Source: an uncultured Christensenella sp. | Lineage (GTDB): Bacteria; Bacillota; Clostridia; Christensenellales; Borkfalkiaceae | Length of the DNA stretch: 64,000 nucleotides | Assembly (NCBI GenBank): GCA_905203015.1 | Contig: CAJKUC010000002.1 | Location: 253,737-317,736, forward strand | Reading direction: 5' to 3' | Shown here: positions 1-8,339 of the stretch, piece after piece | Layout of the letters: each line of letters begins with the position of its first letter | How positions within the stretch are numbered: the stretch's first letter is position 1 | Notes under the pieces: model-generated | Seen by the model: the letters and a program-made list of their open reading frames with translations, nothing else | What the model was told of the DNA's origin: nothing | The model's database searches: none | Program-made: the position numbers and the translations under genes

Positions 1-84
1 AAGAGATCCCGCGCCGAACGCAAACGCCGCAGCGCAAGCCGCTCCGGCTACAAATATACTTAATTTTTTCAACTGCTTGGTCAT
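1..84 (-). CDS. N-terminal fragment of an exported protein (runs off the left edge)
   Basis: Only the first 28 codons are inside the window. They start with ATG and encode a short basic stretch (MTKQLKK) followed by a hydrophobic Ala/Val/Phe-rich segment, the shape of a signal peptide or N-terminal membrane anchor. A purine-rich AAGGAA lies about a dozen bases upstream of the start. No cysteine sits in a convincing lipobox, so a Sec signal peptide or anchor is more likely than a lipoprotein signal. The mature protein is not visible, so no function is assigned. Confidence 0.6.
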   Translation of the reverse strand, partial: MTKQLKKLSIFVAGAACAAAFAFGAGSL

Positions 85-266
85 GATCAGGTAAGTTCCT
101 TCGCTAAAAAAATTTACGATAAACGCTATTTTACAAGCCTTCTATTCTATTTTACACCCTCGCGGCGTTTTTGTCAAACGCATTTACGGAAATTCGCGCT
201 TTTTCTGTGCATTTTTCGCGTTTTTCAGCATTTTTTCACAGTTTCGCGCGCAGGAGGGCTTTCCTC

Positions 267-1079
267 TCAGTCGTTTTTCGCGGGTAACGCCAGAAGTTTT
301 TCGGTATCGAACGATTTCCAGGGCATTTCGTCGGGCGGAGCGGACACGAATTTCAGCCGCTCTTTCGTAACGGGATGCGTAAACGAAAGGCTGTAAGCAA
401 ACAGCGCGAGTTTGCCTTTTTTCGCCGTTTTTCCGCCGTAGCGCATATCCCCGTAAACGGGGTGCGCGATTCCCGCCGTCTGCACGCGGATCTGATGCGT
501 TCTGCCCGTATGCAGGCGGATTTCCGTTAAAGAAAGCCCGTTTTTCACATCCAGCACTTTATAATCGAGTTCCGCGTATTTCGCGCCCTCTTCCGACGGC
601 GTGCAGATATACACCATATTGTTGACGGTGTTTTTTCTGAGGTAATTCGTCAGCGTGCCGCGTTCCTGCTCCATCGCGCCCACCAGCACGGCAAGATATT
701 TTTTCTCGAAATCCCCCGCGGTAAGACCTTCGGAAAGGCGGGAAGCCGCCTTCGACGTTTTGGCGTACACCATGATACCGCCCGTAGGGCGATCCAGACG
801 ATGCACCAGACCGAGATACACGTTTCCCGTTTTGCCGTACGCCTCTTTGATATACTCCTTGATGAGATCGAAAAGATTTTTATCCTTGCTTTCGTCCGGG
901 CAGCAACCCAGCATCTGCGGCTTTAACGCCACGATGATCTGATTATCTTCGTAGAGGATATGCAGGCCCTTTTCTTCCGCGATCTTTTCACGCCGTTCGT
1001 ATTCCGCGTTCATCGCCTCTTCGTTTTCCGCCGCCGATTGTTCTTCGGCGTGCATTTTGTTATCTTCCGTCATTGACAT
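267..1079 (-). CDS. RluA-family pseudouridine synthase
   Basis: The protein of 270 aa isomerises uridine to pseudouridine in RNA, probably 23S rRNA or tRNA. The family signature HRLDRPTGG is at residues 93-101, with the catalytic Asp at 96. The second conserved block GRTHQIRVQ is at 192-200 and is followed by HPVYGDMRYGG. No S4 domain precedes the catalytic domain; the first 40 residues are a charged, probably disordered extension. The ATG has a GGAGGT Shine-Dalgarno sequence five bases upstream and lies inside the end of the methyltransferase gene (20-bp overlap), so the two are probably translationally coupled. The exact target uridine cannot be told from sequence. Confidence 0.9.
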   Translation of the reverse strand: MSMTEDNKMHAEEQSAAENEEAMNAEYERREKIAEEKGLHILYEDNQIIVALKPQMLGCCPDESKDKNLFDLIKEYIKEAYGKTGNVYLGLVHRLDRPTGGIMVYAKTSKAASRLSEGLTAGDFEKKYLAVLVGAMEQERGTLTNYLRKNTVNNMVYICTPSEEGAKYAELDYKVLDVKNGLSLTEIRLHTGRTHQIRVQTAGIAHPVYGDMRYGGKTAKKGKLALFAYSLSFTHPVTKERLKFVSAPPDEMPWKSFDTEKLLALPAKND

Positions 1080-1947
1080 ACATACCTCCCGCGCCGCAGG
1101 GAAGAGGAATCCCCTCTTCCGTGGCTATGCCCACTTCGTACGCTTCCGCTTTGCCCGTTTTCATCCGCTCTTTGCCGAGCGTTAAAGCGAGGATATTTTT
1201 CAATACCATGGGCTGAAGCCCCGTTGTATAAGAATTGATGAGAAAGAACAGCGGATCGTCGGAAAGCACTTTCGCACACAACGCCACGAAATCGAAAAGA
1301 TCGTTTTCGATTTTCCACGTTTCGCCCGAAGGTCCTCTGCCGTAAGAGGGCGGATCCATGATCACGGCGTCGTACTTATTGCCCCGCCTGATCTCGCGCT
1401 GCACGAATTTGAAACAATCGTCCACGATATATCGCACGCCCGATTCTATGCCCGAAAGACGTACGTTTTCGCCCGCGCGCTCCACCATGCCTTTCGCCGC
1501 GTCTACGTGCGTTACGATCGCGCCCGCTTTCGCGCAAGCCACGGTAGCGCCGCCCGTATAGGCGAAGAGATTGAGAACTTTCACTTCCCTGCCTTCCGCC
1601 TTCCGCTTTGCGATCAGTTCGTACGCCTTTTCCCAATTCACCGCCTGCTCGGGAAAAATCCCCGTATGCTTGAATCCCATCGGCTTGATTTTGAACGTGA
1701 GCCCGAGTTTTTCGTAAGAAACGTTCCATTCCGAAGGGAACGGGCGAAGAATCGTCCAGCCGCCCCCGCCCTTTTCACTGCGTTTGTAATATGCGTTTAA
1801 AAGCGGATACGAAAACATATCCGTCTGCGCGTGCCAGATCGCCTGCGGATCGGGGCGGAGAAGATATACGTCTTTCCATCTTTCGAGTTTGTAGCCGTCG
1901 CCCGTGGCAACGATCGAATAATCCGTCCAGTCCTGCGCGATTCTCAT
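1060..1947 (-). CDS. Class I SAM-dependent methyltransferase, RlmI-like
   Basis: The 295-aa protein has the Rossmann-type SAM-binding motif VLNLFAYTGG at residues 124-133 and the catalytic-type motif DPPSYGRG at 198-205. This pair is typical of the COG1092 group that methylates bases in large-subunit rRNA. The N-terminal 80 residues lack an obvious PUA domain, so it is shorter than E. coli RlmI. It is the first gene of a two-gene unit with the overlapping pseudouridine synthase, which fits a shared role in RNA modification. A promoter lies at 1988-2016. The substrate is inferred from the family only. Confidence 0.85.
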   Translation of the reverse strand: MRIAQDWTDYSIVATGDGYKLERWKDVYLLRPDPQAIWHAQTDMFSYPLLNAYYKRSEKGGGGWTILRPFPSEWNVSYEKLGLTFKIKPMGFKHTGIFPEQAVNWEKAYELIAKRKAEGREVKVLNLFAYTGGATVACAKAGAIVTHVDAAKGMVERAGENVRLSGIESGVRYIVDDCFKFVQREIRRGNKYDAVIMDPPSYGRGPSGETWKIENDLFDFVALCAKVLSDDPLFFLINSYTTGLQPMVLKNILALTLGKERMKTGKAEAYEVGIATEEGIPLPCGAGGMYVNDGR

Positions 1948-1987
1948 TGTTTCTGCGCTTTCCTCCGCATAAATTTTCTCTCTTTTT

Positions 1988-2016
1988 ATTATAACGGAAA
2001 AACGCGGGAAAGTAAA
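1988..2016 (-). promoter_or_regulatory. Sigma-A promoter of the methyltransferase/pseudouridine synthase pair
   Basis: On the minus strand TTTACT is followed after 17 bases by TATAAT, about 40 bases before the methyltransferase start. The hexamers match four and six of six consensus positions. Confidence 0.6.
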
Positions 2017-2092
2017 GCGTTTTTTTCACTCTTCCCGCATTTTCCGCCGCAGATTCGCTCCGCGCGTTTTTATTTTTTCCGTTTTCCGGCGA

Positions 2093-5000
2093 TTACGCCT
2101 TTTCCAGCGTAAAGGCAACCTTTTCTCCGTTCACGTCCGCTTCTTTCGTAAATCCGCTTTCCGTGCCGTTTGCCTCTTTCACGCATACGGCAAGCACGTC
2201 GGGCGCAAACTTCCCTTCATCCAGCACTTCTTTCGCTTTGCCCGTCGCTTTGTAATACACTTTGATGCGATCGGTGACGTCGAAGCCCGCTTCTTTTCTC
2301 AGCGTCTGAATTTTCGATACGATCTCGCGTTCGTAGCCTTCTTTGATAAGTCCGGGCGTAAGCGCGGTGTCGAGCGCCACGGTATAGCCCTTGTCGCACG
2401 CCGAAACGAAGCCGGATTTGCTTTCCGTAAAGATCTGCAGATCGTCTTCCGTAAGAAGTACGTCTCCGTCGGTATCCATCGTATACGTGCCGCCGTTTCG
2501 TACGGCGTCCACCACCTTTTTCGTATCGCAGTTGTTCAGAAACGCCGTGATCGCGCCGAGTTTTTTGCCGTACTTCGGCCCGAGCGTTTTCAGTTGCGGT
2601 TTGAGTTTATACGAAATAAATTCGTCCGCGTTCGTCGCTTCGTCGTATTCTTTCACGTTCAGTTCGTCGAGCACGATTTGTTTCAAGCCCTCGGAAAGCG
2701 TTACGTTTCCGGGCGTCACCACGAACATTTTCGCAAGCGGCTGACGATTCTTCACGTTTCCGCCGTTTCTCGCCGCTCTGCCGAGGTTCACGATATTCAG
2801 AACGGCATCCATTCCCGCTTCCAATTCCGCGTCGATATACGATTCGTCCGCTTCGGGGAACGAACAAAGATGAACGGATTCGGGCGCGTTTTTGAAGAAC
2901 GACGGCACCAGATTCTGATATATCTCTTCCGCGATGAACGGCGTGAACGGCGCGGTGAGGCGCGACAGCGTTTCCAGAACATGCCACAGCGTGGTGTACG
3001 CGGCGGCTTTATCTTCCGTCATTTCGCTGCCCCAGTATCTGTCTCTGCCGCGGCGGACGTACCAATTGGAAAGTTCGTCGGTGAAATCCTGCAACGCACG
3101 CGCGCTTTCGGTGATTTCGTATTTTTCCAGCCCCGCGTCCACTTTTTTCACAAGCGTATTCAGCCTGGAAAGAACCCATTTATCCATCAGCGAAAGTTTG
3201 CATTTTTTCAGATCGTATTTCGACGGATCGTAATGATCGATATCCGCATACAGGCAGAAAAACGCATAGGTATTCCAGAGCGTACCCATATATTTTCTCT
3301 GCGTTTCGGAAACGGCTTCGGGATAAAATCTCGAAGGAATCCACGGCGCGGAAGACGTGTAGAAATACCACCGCACGGCGTCCGCCCCCTGTTTATCGAG
3401 CACCGAGAACGGATCCACGACGTTGCCCTTATGTTTGGACATCTTGATTCCGTTCTTATCGTTCACGTGCCCCAGCACGATACAGTTTTTAAACGGCGCG
3501 CGATCGAAGAGAATCGTGGAAATCACAAGCAGCGTGTAGAACCAGCCGCGCGTCTGATCCACGGCTTCGGAGATGAAGTCCGCGGGGAACGTCTCGTTGA
3601 AAAGATCTGCGTTTTCAAACGGATAATGATACTGCGCGAACGGCATAGAGCCCGAATCGAACCAGCAATCGATCACTTCGGGCGTGCGTTTCATCGTGCC
3701 GCCGCATTTGCCGCATTTGCAGGTGAGATTATCGAGGTACGGGCGGTGCAATTCGATATCGCCCTTTACGCCGCATTTTTCGCGGAGTTCTTCTTTCGAG
3801 CCGATCACTTCGATCGCTCCGCAATCTTCGCACACCCATACGGGCAGCGGAGTGCCCCAGTATCTGTCGCGCGAGAGTCCCCAGTCGATCACGTTTTCGA
3901 GGAAGTTACCCATACGCCCTTCCTTGATCGTCTCGGGCATCCAGTTCACCGAACGGTTTGCGGCGATCAGCCTGTCTTTCACCGCCGTCACCTTGATAAA
4001 CCAACTGGAACGCGCGTAATAGATGAGCGGCGTATCGCAACGCCAGCAGAAAGGATACGAATGCAGGATTTCCACGGATTTCAGAAGCAAGCCGCGTTCT
4101 TTCAGATCGGCAAGCACCTTTTCGTCCGCCTCTTTTCCCGAAGCCCCGGTGAGAAAGCCGCAACCCGCAGGGAATTTACCCTCTTCGTCGATTAACTGCA
4201 CTACGGGCAATTCGTATTTTCTGCCCACGCGATAATCGTCCTCGCCGAACGCAGGCGCGATGTGCACTACGCCCGTACCGTCGGTGAGCGTAACGTACGT
4301 ATCGCACACCACGTAATACGCCTTTTCGCGGAAACGGAATTTCTCCTTTCCGAACGGATAAAGCGGCTCGTATTCCAGCCCTTCGTATTCCGCTCCTTTC
4401 TTCTTCCCGAGGATTTCGTAGCCGCCTTTTCCCTCTTCGTCCGCCTCTTTATTTCCGAGCACGGCGGAAAGCAAGCCTTCGGCAAGAATACATTCTTCGC
4501 CGCTTTCGTTCATTTTCACGCGCACGTAATCGAACGCGGGATTCATGCAGAGCGCGACGTTGGAAGGCAACGTCCAGGGCGTAGTCGTCCAGGCGAGAAT
4601 ATACAGATTTTTTTCGCCTTTCACTTTGAATTTCACGTACGCCGTTTTTTGTTTTACGTCTTTATACCCCTGCGCCACTTCGTGCGAAGAAAGCGCGGTG
4701 CCGCAGCGCGGGCAATACGGCACGATTTTATGCCCCTTATACAGCAGACCTTTTTCGTGCATTTTTTTCAGCGCCCACCACTCCGATTCGATATAATCGT
4801 CGTGATACGTAACGTAAGGATTATCCATATCGCACCAGTACCCCACGCGATCGGACATCTCTTTCCATTCCGCGGTATACTTCCATACGGATTTTTTACA
4901 TTCGCCGATGAACGGCTCGATCCCGTACGCCTCGATCTCCGTTTTATGATCGAAGCCCAGTTTCTTTTCCACTTCCAGTTCCACGGGAAGCCCGTGCGTA

Positions 5001-5263
5001 TCCCAGCCCGCTTTTCTTAAAACGTGCTTGCCTTTCATCGTCTGATAACGGGGAATAATATCCTTCATCACGCGCGTTAAAATATGCCCGATATGCGGCT
5101 TGCCGTTCGCCGTGGGAGGTCCGTCGTAAAAAGAAAATTCTTCGTGCCCTTCGTTCTTCTTCACGCTTTTCCCGAAAATATCGTTCTCGTTCCAGAAGTC
5201 GATGACCTTCTTTTCGCGATCGACGAAATTCAGGGAAGTATCCACTTTCTTGTATCCTGCCAT
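2093..5263 (-). CDS. ileS: Isoleucyl-tRNA synthetase, type 2 (eukaryote-like)
   Basis: This 1056-aa class I synthetase charges tRNA-Ile. The HIGH motif is at residues 57-60 and KMSKH at 607-611. The CP1 editing domain, with TTPWTLPSN at 227-235, lies between them. WDTHGLPVE at 87-95 (Thr rather than the Cys usual in type 1 enzymes) points to the eukaryote-like IleRS2 type, which is known for mupirocin resistance. The start was placed at MAGYKK because it has AAGGAG seven bases upstream; the reading frame stays open 44 codons further but without a ribosome site. The gene is preceded by a probable T-box leader with a terminator, so it is likely induced when tRNA-Ile is uncharged. Confidence 0.96.
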   Translation of the reverse strand: MAGYKKVDTSLNFVDREKKVIDFWNENDIFGKSVKKNEGHEEFSFYDGPPTANGKPHIGHILTRVMKDIIPRYQTMKGKHVLRKAGWDTHGLPVELEVEKKLGFDHKTEIEAYGIEPFIGECKKSVWKYTAEWKEMSDRVGYWCDMDNPYVTYHDDYIESEWWALKKMHEKGLLYKGHKIVPYCPRCGTALSSHEVAQGYKDVKQKTAYVKFKVKGEKNLYILAWTTTPWTLPSNVALCMNPAFDYVRVKMNESGEECILAEGLLSAVLGNKEADEEGKGGYEILGKKKGAEYEGLEYEPLYPFGKEKFRFREKAYYVVCDTYVTLTDGTGVVHIAPAFGEDDYRVGRKYELPVVQLIDEEGKFPAGCGFLTGASGKEADEKVLADLKERGLLLKSVEILHSYPFCWRCDTPLIYYARSSWFIKVTAVKDRLIAANRSVNWMPETIKEGRMGNFLENVIDWGLSRDRYWGTPLPVWVCEDCGAIEVIGSKEELREKCGVKGDIELHRPYLDNLTCKCGKCGGTMKRTPEVIDCWFDSGSMPFAQYHYPFENADLFNETFPADFISEAVDQTRGWFYTLLVISTILFDRAPFKNCIVLGHVNDKNGIKMSKHKGNVVDPFSVLDKQGADAVRWYFYTSSAPWIPSRFYPEAVSETQRKYMGTLWNTYAFFCLYADIDHYDPSKYDLKKCKLSLMDKWVLSRLNTLVKKVDAGLEKYEITESARALQDFTDELSNWYVRRGRDRYWGSEMTEDKAAAYTTLWHVLETLSRLTAPFTPFIAEEIYQNLVPSFFKNAPESVHLCSFPEADESYIDAELEAGMDAVLNIVNLGRAARNGGNVKNRQPLAKMFVVTPGNVTLSEGLKQIVLDELNVKEYDEATNADEFISYKLKPQLKTLGPKYGKKLGAITAFLNNCDTKKVVDAVRNGGTYTMDTDGDVLLTEDDLQIFTESKSGFVSACDKGYTVALDTALTPGLIKEGYEREIVSKIQTLRKEAGFDVTDRIKVYYKATGKAKEVLDEGKFAPDVLAVCVKEANGTESGFTKEADVNGEKVAFTLEKA

Positions 5264-5345
5264 TGCTTTTCTCCTTGCGTTTTTTCTCTCGTTTTTTCCG
5301 GATTTCTTCTCTTTCCGCACGTTTTTTGCGGAAACGAATTTTCCG

Positions 5346-5385
5346 AAAAATAAAAATAAGGGCGTGTTTTGGATAAAACACACCC
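5346..5385 (-). terminator. Intrinsic terminator in the ileS leader
   Basis: On the minus strand an 11-bp stem (GGGTGTGTTTT with AAAACACGCCC, one GT pair) is followed by a run of T with single A interruptions. It lies about 80 bases before the ileS start, the expected place for a T-box regulatory terminator. Confidence 0.8.
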
Positions 5386-5602
5386 ACCAAAACAAACGAT
5401 CATTTGCTCCGCGTGATGACGGCGCGGATTTCCCGTACCCGATTACGCGCGATCGACGTTTTTCATCTCTTTAAAAAACGTTGCGTCCGTTTCGTCGGAT
5501 CGGCTCGGAGGCGATTTCTGCGAAAATCCTGCTTCTTCCCTCTCAGCATTTCGGGAAGTTCTCTGTAAAGCGGTACTCTTCCGGGCGTTGTCCTCTTCAT
5601 TG
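5346..5602 (-). promoter_or_regulatory. Probable T-box riboswitch leader of ileS
   Basis: The leader between the promoter (5703-5731) and ileS has several T-box hallmarks on the minus strand. An AGAGTAC stretch is followed by ACAGAGAA, then by a CTTCCC/GGGAAG stem (5553-5558 with 5535-5540) whose loop holds GCTGAGA (5541-5547), a match to the conserved GNTGNRA box. Downstream an AAATCGCC segment offers ATC (Ile) at 5513-5515 as the specifier codon. A TGGT element, suited to the ACCA end of tRNA-Ile, immediately precedes the terminator at 5346-5385. The usual full T-box sequence is degenerate, which is why confidence is not higher. Confidence 0.72.
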
Positions 5603-5702
5603 CCTTTCTGTGATTTAATTGTGATTTTTTTATCGCCGCGCCGCCGCATTGTGCATGTTTCTTTGAAAACGCCGATTGCGCCGATCGCGGTTTGTATTCT
5701 AC

Positions 5703-5731
5703 ATTATATCCCGTTTTTCCGTTTTTGTAAA
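5703..5731 (-). promoter_or_regulatory. Sigma-A promoter of the ileS leader
   Basis: TTTACA, 17 bases, then TATAAT on the minus strand. This gives an untranslated leader of about 430 bases, long enough for a T-box. Confidence 0.7.
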
Positions 5732-5822
5732 GCGTTTGCATCGGGATTTTTTCGTTTCCGAAGCGTTTTTCTGCCCTATTATTTCGGTATTTTGCTTTTT
5801 CGTTCCGTTTTTTACGGCGTTT

Positions 5823-6053
5823 TCAGCAGAACAATCCCCGCCGATTTTCCACGGAAAGCACCTCGAAGCCTTCTTTTTCCACCGCCGCGCGAAGCGTTTC
5901 GTCGCTGACGGAAGAAAGAATTTCCACAAAAATCGTGTTGCGCTTCACATCGGATCTCGCCTTTAAAACGCCGTCTTTCAGTTCCAGCGCTTCCGAAAGC
6001 CGCTCTCCGCAAAGCGCGCAGCACAGATCTTTTACTCTGATTACTTTTTTCAT
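5823..6053 (-). CDS. Small heavy-metal-associated (HMA) domain protein
   Basis: The 76-aa protein matches the ferredoxin-like HMA fold used by copper chaperones. It has the N-terminal strand KKVIRVKDL, the metal-binding pair in CCALC (Cys12 and Cys15), a helix, and the C-terminal strand FEVLSVENRR. It probably binds a soft metal ion in the cytoplasm and hands it to a transporter, but no P-type ATPase is nearby. The ATG at 6053 was preferred over a TTG two codons upstream; neither has a strong ribosome site. It follows aspS by 23 bases and is likely cotranscribed with it. The Cys-Cys before the loop is unusual, since most HMA proteins have a single Cys there. Confidence 0.75.
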   Translation of the reverse strand: MKKVIRVKDLCCALCGERLSEALELKDGVLKARSDVKRNTIFVEILSSVSDETLRAAVEKEGFEVLSVENRRGLFC

Positions 6054-6076
6054 AGCCAAAGCCCGATTTCGCGGCG

Positions 6077-7408
6077 TTACGGCGTAACGCGATTGATATC
6101 GCGGGGGAACATTGCGGCTTCGCGCACGTTTTTGAAGCCGAGAAGATGCATCGTAAGCCGTTCGAGCCCGATGCCCAGTCCGCCGTGAGGAGGCGCGCCG
6201 TATTTATGCAGCATAAGATAGGTGTCGAATTGTTCGGGATCCATGCCGAGCCTCTTCATCTTTTCCACCTGCTCGTTGTAATCGTGCACGCGCTGCCCGC
6301 CCGAAGTGATTTCGAGCCCTCTGAACAGCAGATCGAACGAAAGCGTATATTCGGGATCTTCGGGATCGTCCATCGTGTAGAACGGACGTTTTTTCGAGGG
6401 ATAATGCGTTACGAAAATAAAATCGGAATTGAATTTCTTTTTCGCGTATTTTCCAAGCATTTCCTCTTCCGCGGGATCGAAATCTTTCATATCCGTAGGC
6501 TGATATTTGAATTGCTTCATAATCACTTCTTTCGCGTCCATAAAACGGATCGTGGGAATTTCCGTGATTTCGGGAATATCCGCATGCAGAAGAGCCACTT
6601 CGTTCGCATATTCCGTTTTCAGAAGGTTCATGATATATTTCAACGCGCCCGTTTCCATATTCATGATGTCCTCGAACGAATCGATGAATCCCATCTCGAA
6701 GTCCATCGAAATATATTCGTTGAGATGGCGCGACGTATCATGATGTTCCGCGCGGAACACGGGGGCAATCTCGAACACCCGTTCGTACACGCCCACCAGC
6801 GCCTGCTTGTAAAGTTGGGGCGATTGCGCAAGATACACTTGCTTTCCGAAATAGTCCAGTTTGAACACGTTCGTGCCGCCTTCCGCGCCCGCGAAATTGA
6901 TCTTCGGCGTATGCACTTCCGTGAAATTCCGGCTCGTTAAAAATTCGCGGAATCCGCGCTGGATTCCTTCCTGAATCTTAAAGATCGCGCGTTCGCGGGG
7001 ATTTCTCAGCGTAACGGGGCGATAATCGAGATTGGTGTTCAGATCGCACTGCACCTGCTTTTTCGTAATCACTACGGGCGAAATCGCGGCGGGATGCGAC
7101 AAAATTTCTATATCGTGAATCTGTAATTCGTAGCGTTTCGAGCCGTCTTTCGCCTCTCCCGCCACTACTTTTCCCGTCACCTTCACCGCGCACTCTTCCT
7201 TGAGTTCGGGAGGCATACGATAAGAGGAAAATTCCTCGGAATATACGCATTGCACCGTTTCGCGCGCCGTGCGAAGAATAACGAACGCAAAATCCGACAT
7301 CATGCGGATATTGTGCACCGTACCTTTGATCGTGACTATCTCGTTTTCGTGTTTTCCGAAATCCGCGAAGTCCACCGTGTTCTTTCTAATCTCACCAGTG
7401 ATCGCCAT
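6077..7408 (-). CDS. aspS: Aspartyl-tRNA synthetase, archaeal-type (possibly non-discriminating)
   Basis: This class IIb synthetase is 443 aa. An N-terminal OB-fold anticodon-binding domain (about 1-110) is followed by the catalytic domain, with motif 2 FRAEHHDTSRHLNEY (218-232) and motif 3 GIGLER (412-417). It lacks the roughly 150-residue GAD insertion of the usual 590-aa bacterial AspRS, so it is the compact archaeal/eukaryotic-like form. Such enzymes often charge both tRNA-Asp and tRNA-Asn and work with GatCAB; that is inference here. It has its own promoter (7553-7581) and probably shares a transcript with the HMA gene. Confidence 0.93.
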   Translation of the reverse strand: MAITGEIRKNTVDFADFGKHENEIVTIKGTVHNIRMMSDFAFVILRTARETVQCVYSEEFSSYRMPPELKEECAVKVTGKVVAGEAKDGSKRYELQIHDIEILSHPAAISPVVITKKQVQCDLNTNLDYRPVTLRNPRERAIFKIQEGIQRGFREFLTSRNFTEVHTPKINFAGAEGGTNVFKLDYFGKQVYLAQSPQLYKQALVGVYERVFEIAPVFRAEHHDTSRHLNEYISMDFEMGFIDSFEDIMNMETGALKYIMNLLKTEYANEVALLHADIPEITEIPTIRFMDAKEVIMKQFKYQPTDMKDFDPAEEEMLGKYAKKKFNSDFIFVTHYPSKKRPFYTMDDPEDPEYTLSFDLLFRGLEITSGGQRVHDYNEQVEKMKRLGMDPEQFDTYLMLHKYGAPPHGGLGIGLERLTMHLLGFKNVREAAMFPRDINRVTP

Positions 7409-7552
7409 AACTAACCGCTCTCCGTTTGTTGCGTTCCGCTTCCGTTCGCAAAATTCGTTTTCCGTCGGAAATTCTTTGCGGAAAGCGCCGTTTTACGATC
7501 CTCTTTTCTGCGGACGTAACCGCGGAAACGGAACGAATATTTTTACTTTTCT

Positions 7553-7581
7553 ATTTTAATCCGTTTAGCGAAAAAAAGCAA
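7553..7581 (-). promoter_or_regulatory. Sigma-A promoter of aspS
   Basis: TTGCTT, 17 bases, TAAAAT on the minus strand, about 145 bases before the aspS start. No T-box motifs were seen in this leader. Confidence 0.5.
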
Positions 7582-7641
7582 GAAAATTACGGCGGTTTTG
7601 CGGAAAGTTTTCCGATTTTTCTTATTTGCGCCCCCGTTTCC

Positions 7642-7670
7642 TTGACAGAGCGGGAAAAAATACGTATAAT
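7642..7670 (+). promoter_or_regulatory. Perfect consensus sigma-A promoter of the ncRNA
   Basis: TTGACA, exactly 17 bases, TATAAT. Every hexamer base matches consensus, as is typical of strongly expressed stable RNA genes. No credible protein-coding frame follows. Confidence 0.88.
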
Positions 7671-7676
7671 AGACGG

Positions 7677-7919
7677 GAAGTCTGCGGTGTACGGAGTCCG
7701 GAAAAACGTAATCCACGTCATATATAAGGGAGTTTACGTTCGGGCGGATAGGCAAGGTCTGTTTCAACCCACGGTCTGATGCGGTTGTGTTACAACGGAA
7801 AGCCCGACGTCGTCCGACGGGGCACCCACCTGCGAGAATGCGGGTTTCACCTTTTCGGGGTGCGGCACAGGCGGATTTTCACTTTTGTTTTCAACGCGGG
7901 CGGCAGTCTGCGTTTTTTT
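7677..7919 (+). ncRNA. ssrS: Structured non-coding RNA, candidate 6S RNA
   Basis: About 240 bases lie between a perfect promoter and an intrinsic terminator, with no convincing ORF. The sequence can form several hairpins, including ACCTGC/GCGGGT with a six-base loop at about 7830-7850, followed by CACC/GGTG around TTTTC. The GGGGCACCCACCTG ... GCGGGTTTCACC layout resembles what I recall of Firmicutes 6S RNA, which binds sigma-A RNA polymerase, and aspS is a known neighbour of a 6S gene in Bacillus. It does not look like tmRNA, RNase P RNA or SRP RNA. The exact ends are estimated from promoter and terminator. Confidence 0.6.
7893..7919 (+). terminator. Terminator of the candidate 6S RNA
   Basis: AACGC/GCGTT stem with an inner GGC/GTC extension, followed by seven T. 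Confidence 0.65.
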
Positions 7920-8110
7920 GTGTATTTTTCGGTTTTTCTTCCGTGCCTCTTTTCCGTTTTTGATTCGTTTTTTCTTGTTTCCGTTGCCGTTGTATGCTTT
8001 TTTCTATTGTTCGTCGTGACGGCTGTTGTTTTTAAAACAAACGACGCAAAGAAATCGATTCTCCGCGCCGCCCGTTTAACGATATTCAGTTTTGCTTCGG
8101 AAAAGAATCG
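7920..8110. other. T-rich gap without a recognisable gene
   Basis: The stretch between the ncRNA terminator and the small ORF is pyrimidine-rich on the plus strand. I see no ORF with a ribosome site, no tRNA and no clear hairpin. Confidence 0.5.
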
Positions 8111-8260
8111 TCAGCCGTAGTATTCGTACTGCAGTTTTTCGGGCAATACGGGCATCGTATCGCCCGCGTCGGCAAACGCATTGCCGTACGTCTTGCCGTC
8201 GTAATCCACGATTTTATATTCTCCCCTTATAGGACAAACGTCCCCTCCGTGTAATATCAT
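8111..8260 (-). CDS. Possible 49-aa protein of unknown function
   Basis: A short frame starts MILHGGDVCP and ends KLQYEYYG. The middle, GEYKIVDYDGKTYG, followed by GDTMPVLP, has the rhythm of small beta-sheet or zinc-ribbon-like bacterial peptides, with only one Cys. No clear ribosome site precedes the ATG at 8260. A later GTG (start of VDYDGK) has AAGGGGAG eleven bases upstream and could be the true start, giving a 32-aa peptide. The leader contains an ACGTCCC/GGGGACGT inverted repeat that could hide or expose the start. The family is not recognised. Confidence 0.35.
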   Translation of the reverse strand: MILHGGDVCPIRGEYKIVDYDGKTYGNAFADAGDTMPVLPEKLQYEYYG

Positions 8261-8339
8261 CGTACACGAGTATGGGACGTTTTTCTTTCTTTTATTCTGT
8301 TTTCCGCCGAATTTTATCCGCCGTTCCCGTTTTTCGGGA

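Noticed and set aside
2594..4195. A 533-codon plus-strand frame opposite ileS
   Set aside because: It is the antisense shadow of a certain gene in a GC-rich codon pattern; the composition is His/Arg/Phe-rich with no ribosome site. The same holds for the other long antisense frames opposite the foldase, mfd, flotillin and ABC genes.
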